The notes: a model not told the origin generated them from the sequence alone. A DNA stretch of 13,169 nt from Lachnospiraceae bacterium UBA6452 (GCA_002441865.1 DJNY01000215.1:3130-16298), one strand, 5' to 3'. Shown: positions 1 to 7,408, numbered from the stretch's first letter. Made by a program: numbers and translations.

Positions 1-1607
1 GTGTCGGTCTGATCTCCCCGCCGCCGCATCATGATATTTATTCGATCGAAGACCTGGCGCAGCTCATCTATGATTTGAAAAATGCCAATAAAGATGCCCG
101 TATTTCTGTCAAACTCGTATCAGAATCCGGTGTCGGAACAGTCGCAGCAGGTGTGGCAAAAGCCGGTGCACAGGTAGTACTTGTTTCCGGTTATGACGGC
201 GGTACAGGAGCTGCACCGCGTAACTCCATCCACAATGCAGGTCTTCCGTGGGAGCTTGGTCTTGCCGAGACACACCAGACACTGATCATGAACGGACTGA
301 GAAACAAGGTCATCATTGAGACAGACGGTAAGCTGATGAGCGGTCGTGACGTTGTGATCGCAGCACTTCTGGGTGCTGAGGAATACGGCTTTGCAACCGC
401 ACCGCTTGTAACGATGGGCTGTGTGATGATGCGTGTCTGCAACCTGGATACATGCCCTGTCGGTATCGCAACCCAGAATCCGGAGCTGCGTAAGCGTTTC
501 CGCGGCAAACCGGAATATGTCGAAAACTTCATGCGCTTTATCGCAGAAGAAATGCGTGAATATATGGCACAGCTTGGTATCCGCACGATCGATGAACTCG
601 TTGGACGTACCGATCTTCTGAAGGTACGTGAGGGACTGGATGCCAGATATGAACGTATCGATCTGAGCAATATTTTAAATAACCCATATGCAGGCAGTAA
701 GGAGAAGGTAACCTTTGATCCGAAACAGGCATATGATTTCCATCTGGAAAAGACAAAAGACGAAAAGGTACTTTTAAAACAGCTTGGCAAAGCATTGGAG
801 ACAGGTGCAAAGAGAAGCATTGAAGTGGATGTTACCAACACAGACCGTGCATTCGGTACGATCCTCGGTGCAGAGATCACGAAGCGTTTCTACAATACGT
901 TACCTGAAGACACCTACCGTGTACTTTGTAACGGCGCCGGCGGTCAGAGCTTTGGTGCTTTCATTCCGAAGGGACTGACACTGGAGCTTGTCGGTGATTC
1001 CAATGACTACTTCGGCAAAGGTCTTTCCGGCGGTAAGCTGATCGTATATCCGCCAAAGGGCAGCAAGTTCAAACAGGATGAAAACATTATCATCGGTAAC
1101 GTGGCACTGTACGGTGCAACAAGCGGTAAAGCCTTTATCAACGGTGTAGCGGGAGAACGTTTCTGCGTCCGTAACTCCGGTGCGATCGCTGTTGTGGAAG
1201 GCGTCGGCGATCATGGCTGTGAATATATGACAGGTGGCCGTGCGGTCATCCTGGGCTGTGTCGGCAAGAACTTTGCAGCCGGTATGAGCGGCGGTATCGC
1301 TTATGTACTGGATGAAAACAATGATCTGTATACAAAGGTCAACAAAGATATGGTTTCTTCTTCCGAGATCACATCCAAATACGATGTACTCGAGCTGAAG
1401 GATATGATCAAGGAGCATGTTGCCTATACAAATTCCGAAAAGGGCAAACAGATCCTCGATAACTTTGGAGAATATCTGCCGAAGTTTAAGAAGATCATCC
1501 CACATGACTATGAACGTATGCTGAAAGCGATCGTGCAGATGGAGGAAAAGGGACTTTCCGCAGAGCAGGCACAGATCGAGGCATTTTATGCCAACAAAAA
1601 TAAGTAG
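1..1607 (+). CDS. gltB: Glutamate synthase (NADPH) large subunit, C-terminal part (5' end outside window)
   Basis: This is the last 534 codons of the glutamate synthase alpha subunit. The enzyme takes the amide nitrogen of glutamine, channels the ammonia and reductively transfers it to 2-oxoglutarate, giving two glutamates. The reading frame is open to the left edge (first full codon at base 3), so there is no start here; a TTG at 75 is internal. Visible parts, numbered from base 3: the end of the FMN-binding synthase barrel with [13 protein letters not shown] near residue 63; the cysteine triplet of the [3Fe-4S] cluster (C140-x5-C146-x4-C151, followed by [15 protein letters not shown]); and the glycine-rich GltB C-terminal beta-helix domain from about residue 280, with [10 protein letters not shown] and [13 protein letters not shown]. 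Full GltB proteins are about 1500 residues, so roughly two thirds (the Ntn-type glutaminase and central domains) lie upstream. The stop TAG is 11 bases before gltD. The alternative, a ferredoxin-dependent enzyme, is unlikely because gltD is adjacent. Confidence 0.97.
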   Translation, partial: VGLISPPPHHDIYSIEDLAQLIYDLKNANKDARISVKLVSESGVGTVAAGVAKAGAQVVLVSGYDGGTGAAPRNSIHNAGLPWELGLAETHQTLIMNGLRNKVIIETDGKLMSGRDVVIAALLGAEEYGFATAPLVTMGCVMMRVCNLDTCPVGIATQNPELRKRFRGKPEYVENFMRFIAEEMREYMAQLGIRTIDELVGRTDLLKVREGLDARYERIDLSNILNNPYAGSKEKVTFDPKQAYDFHLEKTKDEKVLLKQLGKALETGAKRSIEVDVTNTDRAFGTILGAEITKRFYNTLPEDTYRVLCNGAGGQSFGAFIPKGLTLELVGDSNDYFGKGLSGGKLIVYPPKGSKFKQDENIIIGNVALYGATSGKAFINGVAGERFCVRNSGAIAVVEGVGDHGCEYMTGGRAVILGCVGKNFAAGMSGGIAYVLDENNDLYTKVNKDMVSSSEITSKYDVLELKDMIKEHVAYTNSEKGKQILDNFGEYLPKFKKIIPHDYERMLKAIVQMEEKGLSAEQAQIEAFYANKNK

Positions 1608-1618
1608 GAGGTGGCAGC

Positions 1619-3112
1619 ATGGGAAAACCAACAGGCTTTATGGAGTATGAAAGACAGGTTTCAATAGCCGAGGAACCGAAAGAGAGAATTAAACATTTTA
1701 ATGAATTCCATACGCACCTCCCGAAAGAAAAACAGCAACTGCAGGGTGCAAGATGTATGGAATGCGGTGTACCGTTCTGTCAGGCAGGCATGGATCTGTG
1801 CGGTATGACAAGCGGATGCCCGCTGCATAACCTTGTTCCGGAATGGAACGATCTGGTATACACCGGAAACTGGCAGCAGGCATATAACAGACTGAAAAAG
1901 ACAAATAACTTCCCGGAATTTACTTCCCGCGTCTGCCCGGCACTTTGCGAAAATGCATGTACGTGCGGACTTTACGGAGATCCGGTGGCAACCAAGGAAA
2001 ACGAATATGCCATCATTGAAAATGCATATGAAAAAGGATATGCAGCAGCGAACCCTCCAAAGGTCAGGACCGGTAAAAAGGTAGCGGTTGTCGGCAGCGG
2101 TCCAAGCGGACTGGCAGTTGCAGACCAGCTGAATAAACGAGGCCATCTGGTAACGGTATTTGAAAGACATGACCGGATCGGCGGACTGCTCATGTACGGT
2201 ATTCCGAATATGAAGCTGGAAAAGCGGATCATTGACCGGAAGATCGACGTGATGAAGGCAGAGGGCATCACATTTGTGACAAATACAGATATCGGCAAGG
2301 ATATCAAGCCGGCAAAGCTGCTTGCAGACTTTGACCGCGTCGTGCTCTGCTGCGGTTCTTCCAACCCACGTGATATTACAGCACCGGGCAGAGATGCGGA
2401 AGGCATTTACTTTGCAGTTGATTTCCTGAGCCGGAATACAAAATCTCTTCTGGATTCTGATTTCAAGGATGGAAATTATGTCAATGCAAAGGGCAAAAAT
2501 GTGATCATCATCGGTGGCGGTGATACCGGAAACGACTGTGTCGGTACGTGTATGAGACATGGCTGCAAATCCGTGACACAGATCGAAATGATGCCTAAGG
2601 CACCGGACAAACGTGCGGCAAACAATCCATGGCCGGAATGGCCGAAGATCTGCAAGACGGATTACGGTCAGGAAGAGGCAATTGCTGTATTCGGACATGA
2701 TCCGCGTATTTATGAATCCACGGTAAAAGAATTTATCAAGGATAAAAACGGCAAGCTGAAAGCGGTTAAGATCGTAAAACTTGCATGGGAAAAGGATCCT
2801 CAGACAGGCAGAATGAATAGTAAAGAAGTAGCAGGTAGTGAAAAGATCATGGATTGTGAACTTGTACTCATTGCGGCAGGCTTCCTGGGTGCACAGAAAT
2901 ATGTCACTGATGCGTTTAAAGTGGAACTGACACCGAGAACGAATGTGAAGACAGAGCAAAATAGTTTTAAAACAAATGTGAAAAATGTGTTTACAGCGGG
3001 CGATATGCACACAGGACAATCTCTGGTTGTCAAAGCGATCAGACAGGGACGTGAATGCGCACGGGAAGTTGATGAAAGCCTGATGGGCTATTCAAATCTG
3101 TATGTTCAGTAA
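1619..3112 (+). CDS. gltD: Glutamate synthase (NADPH) small subunit
   Basis: This 497-residue protein is the beta subunit that oxidises NADPH and passes electrons through FAD and [4Fe-4S] clusters to GltB. An N-terminal cysteine-rich ferredoxin-like domain carries C46-x2-C49-x4-C54, then C67 and C106-x3-C110-x3-C114. The FAD-binding Rossmann motif is at GSGPSG (159-164), with RIGGLLMYGIPNMKLEK about 25 residues later. The NADPH-binding Rossmann motif is IIIGGGDTGND (296-306). The C-terminal FTAGDMHTGQSLVVKAI (458-474) is the usual FAD-closing segment. Length and domain order are typical of the family. ATG at 1619 is preceded by GGAGG (1607-1611) at proper spacing and directly follows gltB, so the two form an operon and are presumably made in equal amounts. 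Related enzymes with this fold (NfnB, dihydropyrimidine dehydrogenase) exist, but the GltB neighbour decides the name. No strong terminator follows it. Confidence 0.97.
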   Translation: MGKPTGFMEYERQVSIAEEPKERIKHFNEFHTHLPKEKQQLQGARCMECGVPFCQAGMDLCGMTSGCPLHNLVPEWNDLVYTGNWQQAYNRLKKTNNFPEFTSRVCPALCENACTCGLYGDPVATKENEYAIIENAYEKGYAAANPPKVRTGKKVAVVGSGPSGLAVADQLNKRGHLVTVFERHDRIGGLLMYGIPNMKLEKRIIDRKIDVMKAEGITFVTNTDIGKDIKPAKLLADFDRVVLCCGSSNPRDITAPGRDAEGIYFAVDFLSRNTKSLLDSDFKDGNYVNAKGKNVIIIGGGDTGNDCVGTCMRHGCKSVTQIEMMPKAPDKRAANNPWPEWPKICKTDYGQEEAIAVFGHDPRIYESTVKEFIKDKNGKLKAVKIVKLAWEKDPQTGRMNSKEVAGSEKIMDCELVLIAAGFLGAQKYVTDAFKVELTPRTNVKTEQNSFKTNVKNVFTAGDMHTGQSLVVKAIRQGRECAREVDESLMGYSNLYVQ

Positions 3113-3193
3113 AAAATGCATCATTTTAAATGGTAAAATGAAAAAATGACGTAAAATACATGAAAAATGTGCAAAAAAGTGAAAGGATACCAC

Positions 3194-3213
3194 ATTTCAT
3201 TAGTGAAATTTTT
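3194..3213 (+). terminator. Weak candidate terminator after gltD
   Basis: ATTTCA (3194-3199) pairs with TGAAAT (3204-3209) around a TTAG loop and is followed by TTTT. The stem is only six pairs and AT-rich, so it would be a poor terminator. A second AT-only inverted repeat (CATTTTA 3122-3128 / TAAAATG 3134-3140) lies closer to gltD but has no U-run on the + strand. The rest of the 3113-3297 gap holds nothing recognisable. Confidence 0.25.
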
Positions 3214-3297
3214 ACAAAGCCGGCAGATAGGAAACGAATGCACTGTGCAGGATTGCACGGAAAAGATCCAAAAGCAAAATTGTATTAAAATAAATAC

Positions 3298-3325
3298 TTT
3301 ACTTTTTGCGTAAATTGGGTATAAT
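3298..3325 (+). promoter_or_regulatory. Sigma-A-type promoter of the HPr-like gene
   Basis: TTTACT (3298-3303) and a perfect TATAAT (3320-3325) are separated by 16 bases. The -35 box matches 4 of 6 consensus positions. Transcription would start near 3332, leaving a leader of about 50 nt before the ATG at 3383. Confidence 0.7.
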
Positions 3326-3382
3326 GCAAACAATGAAACAAAAAATCAGTATTCTGGCATAGTAAGAAAGGTGGTAATTTCT

Positions 3383-3610
3383 ATGACACAACACAAGATT
3401 TTTTTAAGACATGATGAAGTAAAAGAATTTGTAAAGAGAGCATCCGCATGCGATTTTGATATTGACATTTCTTATAATCACTATACAGTAGACGCAAAAT
3501 CCATTTTAGGTGTATTGGCTCTGGATTTCAGACAGGCATTGACAGTTTGCTGTCATGGCTATGATGAAGGTTTTGAAAAATATCTTGGCAAGTACGCAAT
3601 GGCTTGCTAA
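3383..3610 (+). CDS. HPr-like small protein without the catalytic histidine
   Basis: This 75-residue protein resembles the HPr phosphocarrier family of the sugar phosphotransferase system. The match is to the second half of HPr: a strand with YNHYTVDAKSILGVLALD (31-48) parallels the HPr segment around the regulatory serine (KSIMGVMSL), with Ser40 at the place of HPr Ser46, followed by a strand (ALTVCCHG) and a C-terminal helix (EGFEKYLGKY). The N-terminal part, where HPr has the phosphorylated His15 in a HARP-like motif, instead reads RHDEVKEFVKRASACDF, with no histidine at the expected spot. It is therefore unlikely to carry phosphate from enzyme I. A regulatory role through the serine, as in Crh, is possible but is inference. 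The ATG at 3383 is chosen because AAAGGTGG (3367-3374) sits 8 bases upstream; the in-frame GTG at 3371 lies inside that site. It is monocistronic, with its own promoter and terminator. Confidence 0.8.
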   Translation: MTQHKIFLRHDEVKEFVKRASACDFDIDISYNHYTVDAKSILGVLALDFRQALTVCCHGYDEGFEKYLGKYAMAC

Positions 3611-3630
3611 GTATATTGCAGGAACAGACG

Positions 3631-3662
3631 AAGCACCTCCGACGTTGTCGGGGGTGCTTTTT
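3631..3662 (+). terminator. Strong intrinsic terminator of the HPr-like gene
   Basis: AAGCACCTCCGAC (3631-3643) pairs with GTCGGGGGTGCTT (3647-3659) over 13 positions with a single G-U wobble and a very short loop, followed by a run of T. It ends the transcript 20 bases after the stop codon. Confidence 0.92.
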
Positions 3663-3666
3663 GTGT

Positions 3667-3807
3667 GTAATAGGAAACGTCGTTTCTGTTATGACGGCCG
3701 CTGATCAGAGTGCGGATTCGCAGAGCGTATTTCTGCTCTGTATGCGGGCATCCGCAGTGCGGTTGCGGAGCAATCAGGCATGAACTGTGGTTTCAGGCAA
3801 TGTCATG
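3667..3807 (+). repeat. Structured intergenic repeat element (post-terminator)
   Basis: This begins with GTAATAGGAAACGTCGTTTC (3667-3686), which matches the last 20 bases of the window at 18 of 20 positions. The body is a nested hairpin: GCC-G-CTGAT (3697-3705, one bulged G) pairs with ATCAGGC (3773-3779), TGCGGAT (3711-3717) pairs perfectly with ATCCGCA (3750-3756), and CAGAGC (3721-3726) pairs with GCTCTG (3735-3740). A further short pair, CATGA/TCATG (3779-3783/3803-3807), lies just after it. There is no ORF and no recognised riboswitch or RNA family. It resembles the dispersed palindromic intergenic repeats found in many genomes; its full extent is uncertain. Confidence 0.6.
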
Positions 3808-3837
3808 CATCGGGGAGAAAGGACATGATATGTCGTC

Positions 3838-3866
3838 TTGCAGATGAAACAATGAAATGTTATGAT
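3838..3866 (+). promoter_or_regulatory. Promoter of the DUF2812 gene
   Basis: TTGCAG (3838-3843) and TATGAT (3861-3866) are spaced by exactly 17 bases. The -10 box matches 5 of 6 consensus positions, the -35 only 3 of 6. The inverted repeat at 3868-3899 begins one base after the -10 and would cover the transcription start. Confidence 0.55.
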
Positions 3867-3867
3867 A

Positions 3868-3899
3868 TTTCTATGGTTAGATATACCTAACCATAGAAA
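3868..3899 (+). promoter_or_regulatory. Perfect 13+13 bp inverted repeat, probable operator over the start site
   Basis: TTTCTATGGTTAG (3868-3880) and CTAACCATAGAAA (3887-3899) are exact reverse complements around the six-base spacer ATATAC. Its position just after a -10 box and touching the ribosome binding site (AAAGGA, 3897-3902) suits a repressor site. As RNA the hairpin could also hide part of that ribosome binding site. Genes of the DUF2812 family are commonly paired with PadR regulators, but no such gene lies here. The GGTTAG/CTAACC halves also loosely recall DtxR/IdeR-type boxes. The regulator is unknown. Confidence 0.7.
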
Positions 3900-3910
3900 G
3901 GAAATTGATC

Positions 3911-4459
3911 ATGGCAAAACAATCAATGAAATATCGTATTTTACGAAAAGGAAACGGATTGCATATGAAGAAATTCAAGTACTGCATGAATCATAAAGAA
4001 GATGAAGCATATATGGAAAAAATGTGCCAGAAAGGCTGGGCGGCGACTGGTCTTGTAGAGGGTATATGGACATTTGTACCTTGCAGACCCGGGCAATATC
4101 ATTTCCGGGTCTGTTATCTGCGTGGAAAGAGCAGTGCGGAGGTGGAAACACTGAAACGCGATCTTGCCGCAAAAGGGATTGTATTTGTATCACGCTATTC
4201 TTTCTGGGGAATCTTTCGCAGTGAGCATGCGTTCATGCTTTATACACCGGAGGAAGAACAGGAGGTCTGCAGCAGGATCTACCAGCCGATGCCCTGGGGA
4301 AGCCTGATCAGCTGGCTGGCTTTCTTTGTGCTGCTGATGCTTTCCGTGAAGATCAGTGCATGGTTTCTGATACTGGCTGTGCTATTTGGCATCTATGCGC
4401 TCATGTGTACCTGCCTCGGCATTTCCTATAAAAGGCTGCTGCGGAGGCTGAAGCAGTAA
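3911..4459 (+). CDS. DUF2812 family membrane protein
   Basis: This 182-residue protein is of the DUF2812 type and has no known biochemical function. The family signature starts at about residue 19 (MKKFKYCMNHKEDEAYMEKM) and continues with KGW (41-43), GIWTFVPCRPGQYHFRV (51-67), a lysine-rich helix and the WGIFR segment (99-103). Two hydrophobic stretches at about 131-145 and 148-170 form a C-terminal membrane hairpin, followed by a basic tail (KRLLRRLKQ). The soluble DUF2812 domain is therefore probably cytoplasmic and tethered to the membrane. ATG at 3911 is preferred because AAAGGA lies 8 bases upstream. ATG at 3965, which would begin exactly with the family signature and give 164 residues, has AAAAGGAA about 12 bases ahead and remains possible. 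The gene is alone between its own promoter and terminator. DUF2812 genes usually follow a PadR regulator gene; here it is missing. Confidence 0.8.
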   Translation: MAKQSMKYRILRKGNGLHMKKFKYCMNHKEDEAYMEKMCQKGWAATGLVEGIWTFVPCRPGQYHFRVCYLRGKSSAEVETLKRDLAAKGIVFVSRYSFWGIFRSEHAFMLYTPEEEQEVCSRIYQPMPWGSLISWLAFFVLLMLSVKISAWFLILAVLFGIYALMCTCLGISYKRLLRRLKQ

Positions 4460-4505
4460 ATAAAACAACCGGGATATCCATTTAATCTAGGATTTCAAAC
4501 TGGGG

Positions 4506-4534
4506 GCTCTCCTGAAAAGGAGGGCTTTTATTTT
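4506..4534 (+). terminator. Intrinsic terminator of the DUF2812 gene
   Basis: GCTCTCCT (4506-4513) pairs with AGGAGGGC (4518-4525) with one G-U wobble around a GAAA tetraloop, followed by TTTTATTTT (4526-4534). Confidence 0.88.
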
Positions 4535-4552
4535 GCCGGCTTCTATATTGTT

Positions 4553-4592
4553 ATTCATACAAAATAATGATTTTCAGCAAATATGTATGAAT
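4553..4592. repeat. Inverted repeat ATTCATACA / TGTATGAAT
   Basis: Nine-base arms at 4553-4561 and 4584-4592 are perfect reverse complements with a 22-base AT-rich loop. It sits just after the DUF2812 terminator, with no U-run and no known role. Confidence 0.4.
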
Positions 4593-4614
4593 GGCAACAG
4601 GAGATAAAAGGCTG

Positions 4615-4783
4615 GATTCGTCCAAAATAGAGTTGAGGCAAAAAAGTATGAAAAATAAGGCATAGAATGGAAGAAATCGAAAATATGGTGGAAAATTAGT
4701 TGGGATTTTTCGCCTTTTTTTAGGATAATTGGTGTAAGAGGATGAATATAGCCCAGAAGGGCAAATTAAGATTCGTCCAAAAT
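4615..4783. repeat. Pair of 14 bp direct repeats in the helicase upstream region
   Basis: GATTCGTCCAAAAT occurs at 4615-4628 and 4770-4783, 155 bases apart. The sequence between them is AT-rich and contains a weak promoter-like pair (TTGGGA 4700-4705, GATAAT 4724-4729, spacing 18). There is no credible ORF on either strand. This stretch makes up much of the roughly 400 bp gene-free gap 4535-4930. Confidence 0.5.
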
Positions 4784-4784
4784 C

Positions 4785-4818
4785 GATGAAACAGGCAAAG
4801 ATGGATGAAACAGGTAAG
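4785..4818. repeat. Short tandem direct repeat GATGAAACAGG(C/T)AAG
   Basis: GATGAAACAGG occurs at 4785-4795 and again at 4804-4814 (19 bases apart), followed by CAAAG and TAAG respectively. It directly follows the second GATTCGTCCAAAAT copy and ends 27 bases before the helicase -35 box. Two same-facing copies could be sites for a regulator, but nothing identifies one. Confidence 0.4.
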
Positions 4819-4845
4819 CCACCATCCATAACCTGCATACGATAC

Positions 4846-4874
4846 TTGACACCTCCCATACAGTGGGAGACAAT
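4846..4874 (+). promoter_or_regulatory. Promoter of the nuclease-helicase gene with an internal palindrome
   Basis: Consensus TTGACA (4846-4851), a 17-base spacer and GACAAT (4869-4874, 4 of 6 consensus positions). Within the spacer, CTCCCA (4853-4858) and TGGGAG (4864-4869) form a perfect 6+6 inverted repeat with a five-base centre, placed where a bound repressor would block polymerase. Transcription would start near 4881, giving a leader of about 50 nt. No SOS (LexA) box of the GAAC-N4-GTTC type was seen. Confidence 0.6.
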
Positions 4875-4930
4875 AAGAAAGATCCGATATGAATCCATGC
4901 AGTATAGAAAATAGGAAAGGAGGTGCCAAC

Positions 4931-7357
4931 GTGGATATCCAGATTTCAGTGCGGAATCTTGTGGAATTTATTTTCCGGGAAGGTGATATTGATAACAGAC
5001 ATGCAGCTTCGCCGGATGCCATGCAGGACGGCAGCAGGATCCACAGAATGATCCAGAAACGCATGGGGCTGGAGTATGAAGCGGAGGTGTCTCTTCGTTA
5101 TACGGTTCCTTATGAGAACTACCGGATCCAGATCGAGGGACGTGCGGATGGCGTGATCCACAGAGAAAACGGACAGGTGATCGTGGATGAGATCAAGGGA
5201 ACCTATCAGGAGCTGAAGCATATCAGGGAGCCAAAGAAAGTCCATCTGATGCAGGCGCTCTGCTATGCATTTATTGTGGCGGAAAAAGAAGACCTGCGGG
5301 AGATCGGTGTCCGCATGACATATTGCAACATGGATACGGAGGAGATCAAGTATTTTCATGAGACTTATACCAGAGTGGAAGTCCGAAACTGGTTCTGGGA
5401 TCTCATGGACAGGTATAAAAAGTGGGCGGACTTTACCTATGAATGGTATCAGAAGCGGCAGGAGAGCATTCATGCACTTGTTTTTCCGTTTGCATACAGG
5501 ACAGGACAGAAGGAACTGGTCGGACATGTGTATCAGACGATCTGCCACAAAAAGAAGCTGTTCATTCAGGCGCCGACCGGCGTAGGCAAGACGATCTCCA
5601 CGATCTTTCCGGCGGTAAAGGCGGTCGGAGAGGAAAAGGCGGATAAGATCTTTTATCTGACGGCAAAAACGATCACCAGAACGGTGGCAAAGGAAGCCTT
5701 TTCTATTCTGGCAGAAAAAGGGCTCTGCTATAAAACGGTTCTGCTGACCGCAAAGGAGAAGATCTGCCCGCTGGAGGAGTGCAGCTGTAATCCGGTGGAC
5801 TGCCCTTATGCGAAAGGACATTTCAGCAGGATCAATGATGCCATTTATGCACTTTTGCAGGAACAGGACTGCTTTGACCGGGATACCGTGCTGGAGTATG
5901 CGGAGCGTTTTATGGTCTGCCCGTTTGAGATGTCACTGGATATGAGCCTGTTTTCGGATGCGGTGATCTGTGATTACAACTATCTGTTTGATCCGTATGT
6001 GCATTTAAAACGCTTTTTTACGGAGGGCATCAAAGGCCCTTATCTGTTTCTGATCGATGAAGCGCACAATCTCGTGGAACGTGGACGGGAAATGTACAGT
6101 GCACAGCTTGTGAAAGAGGATTTTCTGGCTTTGAAAAAGGCTATTAAAGAATATAAGACGGGATTGGATAAATATATTGACCGCTGCAATAAGGAACTGC
6201 TTGCGCTCAAAAAAGAGCAGTGTGACATGGTCGTGGAATCTGCGGGCAGCTTTACGATGCAGCTTTCAAGGCTGCACAGTGCGATCGGTACTTATCTGGA
6301 GGATCATGAGGACAGTCCGGTGCGGGAAGAAATCCTGCAGTTTTATTTTGAAGCCGGGCGGTTTCTCGATGTCAGTGAGCGGCTGGATGACCACTACAGG
6401 ATTTATACACGTCTCAGGGAAGACGGCAGCTTCCTGATCCGGGAATACTGCATCGATCCTTCCTTGCGCCTGCAGGAATGTATGGACGAGGGGGTGGCAT
6501 CCATCCTGTTTTCGGCAACTTTTCTGCCAATCCAGTATTATAAACAGCTTTTGGGCGGAACAAAGGAAGATTTTGAAGTGTATGCAAGCTCTGCTTTCCG
6601 TAAGGAGCAGATGCAGCTGCTTCTGGCAAGTGATGTTACAAGCCGTTATACAAGACGCTGTGAGCTGGAATATTATCACATCGCGGCCTATATTTCCAAT
6701 ATTGTAACGCAGAGAAGCGGCAATTATATGATCTTCTTTCCGTCCCACCAGTTTTTAGAGCAGGTATATAACTGCTATATGGATCACTTTTATATAGAAG
6801 AAACACAGGAATGTATCGTGCAGCAGGAATACATGAATGAAGCCGCAAGAGAGCAGTTCCTTAAGCGGTTTGCGGCAGCAGAAGCTGCCCCGGATACCGA
6901 TGATAAGAGCAGAGCCGCCTCGTGGGAGAGTCTTGTGCATATGGAGATTGAGCAGGAAGAAAAGAGCCTGCTTGGCTTCTGTGTGCTTGGTGGTATTTTC
7001 TCGGAAGGGATCGATCTGAAGGGAGAAAGCCTGATCGGTGCGATCATTGTCGGAACCGGTCTGCCGCAGGTGTGTTTTGAACGGGAAATGCTGAAAGACT
7101 ACTTTGATGCGGAAGGAAAAAACGGCTTTGATTTTGCATACCGGTATCCGGGCATGAATAAAGTACAGCAGGCTGCGGGCAGAGTAATCAGAAGTGAGAA
7201 TGACAGGGGCGTTGTGGCACTTCTGGATGACCGTTTTCTGCAGAATGGCTATCAGAAACTGTTTCCCCGGGAGTGGCAGTCTTACCGGTGTGTAACAGGA
7301 TCGACCTGCGCAGCGGCGGTGGATAACTTCTGGAAAAGCACAAAAGAAGATAAATAA
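4931..7357 (+). CDS. RecB-like nuclease / DinG-XPD-type Fe-S DNA helicase fusion
   Basis: This 808-residue protein probably has DNA repair or replication functions. Residues 1-180 form a PD-(D/E)XK nuclease domain: GRAD with D73, VDEIK with D86, E87 and K89, then Q108-x3-Y112, as in Cas4/RecB-type nucleases. The rest is a superfamily 2 XPD/DinG helicase. It has TGQ (191-193), Walker A APTGVGKT (214-221), a cysteine group likely to hold a [4Fe-4S] cluster (C279, C284/C286, C291, C330), DEAH (376-379), FSATFLP (527-533), the motif V segment GIFSEGIDLKGE (688-699) and motif VI QQAAGRVIR (746-754). Family knowledge suggests ATP-driven 5'-3' unwinding; polarity and nuclease activity are not visible in the sequence. 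GTG at 4931 is chosen because AAAGGAGG (4916-4923) is 7 bases upstream and the protein then begins MDIQISVRNLVEF; ATG at 4889 lies upstream of this site. It is monocistronic. It differs from E. coli DinG (no nuclease) and from staphylococcal DinG (DEDD exonuclease). Confidence 0.9.
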   Translation: MDIQISVRNLVEFIFREGDIDNRHAASPDAMQDGSRIHRMIQKRMGLEYEAEVSLRYTVPYENYRIQIEGRADGVIHRENGQVIVDEIKGTYQELKHIREPKKVHLMQALCYAFIVAEKEDLREIGVRMTYCNMDTEEIKYFHETYTRVEVRNWFWDLMDRYKKWADFTYEWYQKRQESIHALVFPFAYRTGQKELVGHVYQTICHKKKLFIQAPTGVGKTISTIFPAVKAVGEEKADKIFYLTAKTITRTVAKEAFSILAEKGLCYKTVLLTAKEKICPLEECSCNPVDCPYAKGHFSRINDAIYALLQEQDCFDRDTVLEYAERFMVCPFEMSLDMSLFSDAVICDYNYLFDPYVHLKRFFTEGIKGPYLFLIDEAHNLVERGREMYSAQLVKEDFLALKKAIKEYKTGLDKYIDRCNKELLALKKEQCDMVVESAGSFTMQLSRLHSAIGTYLEDHEDSPVREEILQFYFEAGRFLDVSERLDDHYRIYTRLREDGSFLIREYCIDPSLRLQECMDEGVASILFSATFLPIQYYKQLLGGTKEDFEVYASSAFRKEQMQLLLASDVTSRYTRRCELEYYHIAAYISNIVTQRSGNYMIFFPSHQFLEQVYNCYMDHFYIEETQECIVQQEYMNEAAREQFLKRFAAAEAAPDTDDKSRAASWESLVHMEIEQEEKSLLGFCVLGGIFSEGIDLKGESLIGAIIVGTGLPQVCFEREMLKDYFDAEGKNGFDFAYRYPGMNKVQQAAGRVIRSENDRGVVALLDDRFLQNGYQKLFPREWQSYRCVTGSTCAAAVDNFWKSTKEDK

Positions 7358-7408
7358 CGGATGAAATACAAAGATATCCACATAAGAGAGTTGACATAAA
7401 AGAAAAAT

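Noticed and set aside
1661..3019. 452-codon minus-strand frame opposite gltD (and a 243-codon one at 900-1631)
   Set aside because: Lies fully inside clear + strand glutamate synthase genes; Cys/His/Ile-rich translation with no domain signature.
3667..3810. Known riboswitch, tRNA or CRISPR repeat in the gap after the HPr-like gene
   Set aside because: The nested hairpin does not show motifs of riboswitch classes I can recognise, has no cloverleaf or CCA end, and there is no regularly spaced repeat array.
4551..4898. 115-codon minus-strand frame across the helicase upstream region
   Set aside because: No ribosome binding site before its ATG, very hydrophobic/aromatic translation typical of AT-rich non-coding DNA, and it runs into the helicase promoter.
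4889..4931. Upstream ATG start for the helicase
   Set aside because: AAAGGAGG sits 7 bases before the GTG at 4931, and the family-like start MDIQISVRN begins there.
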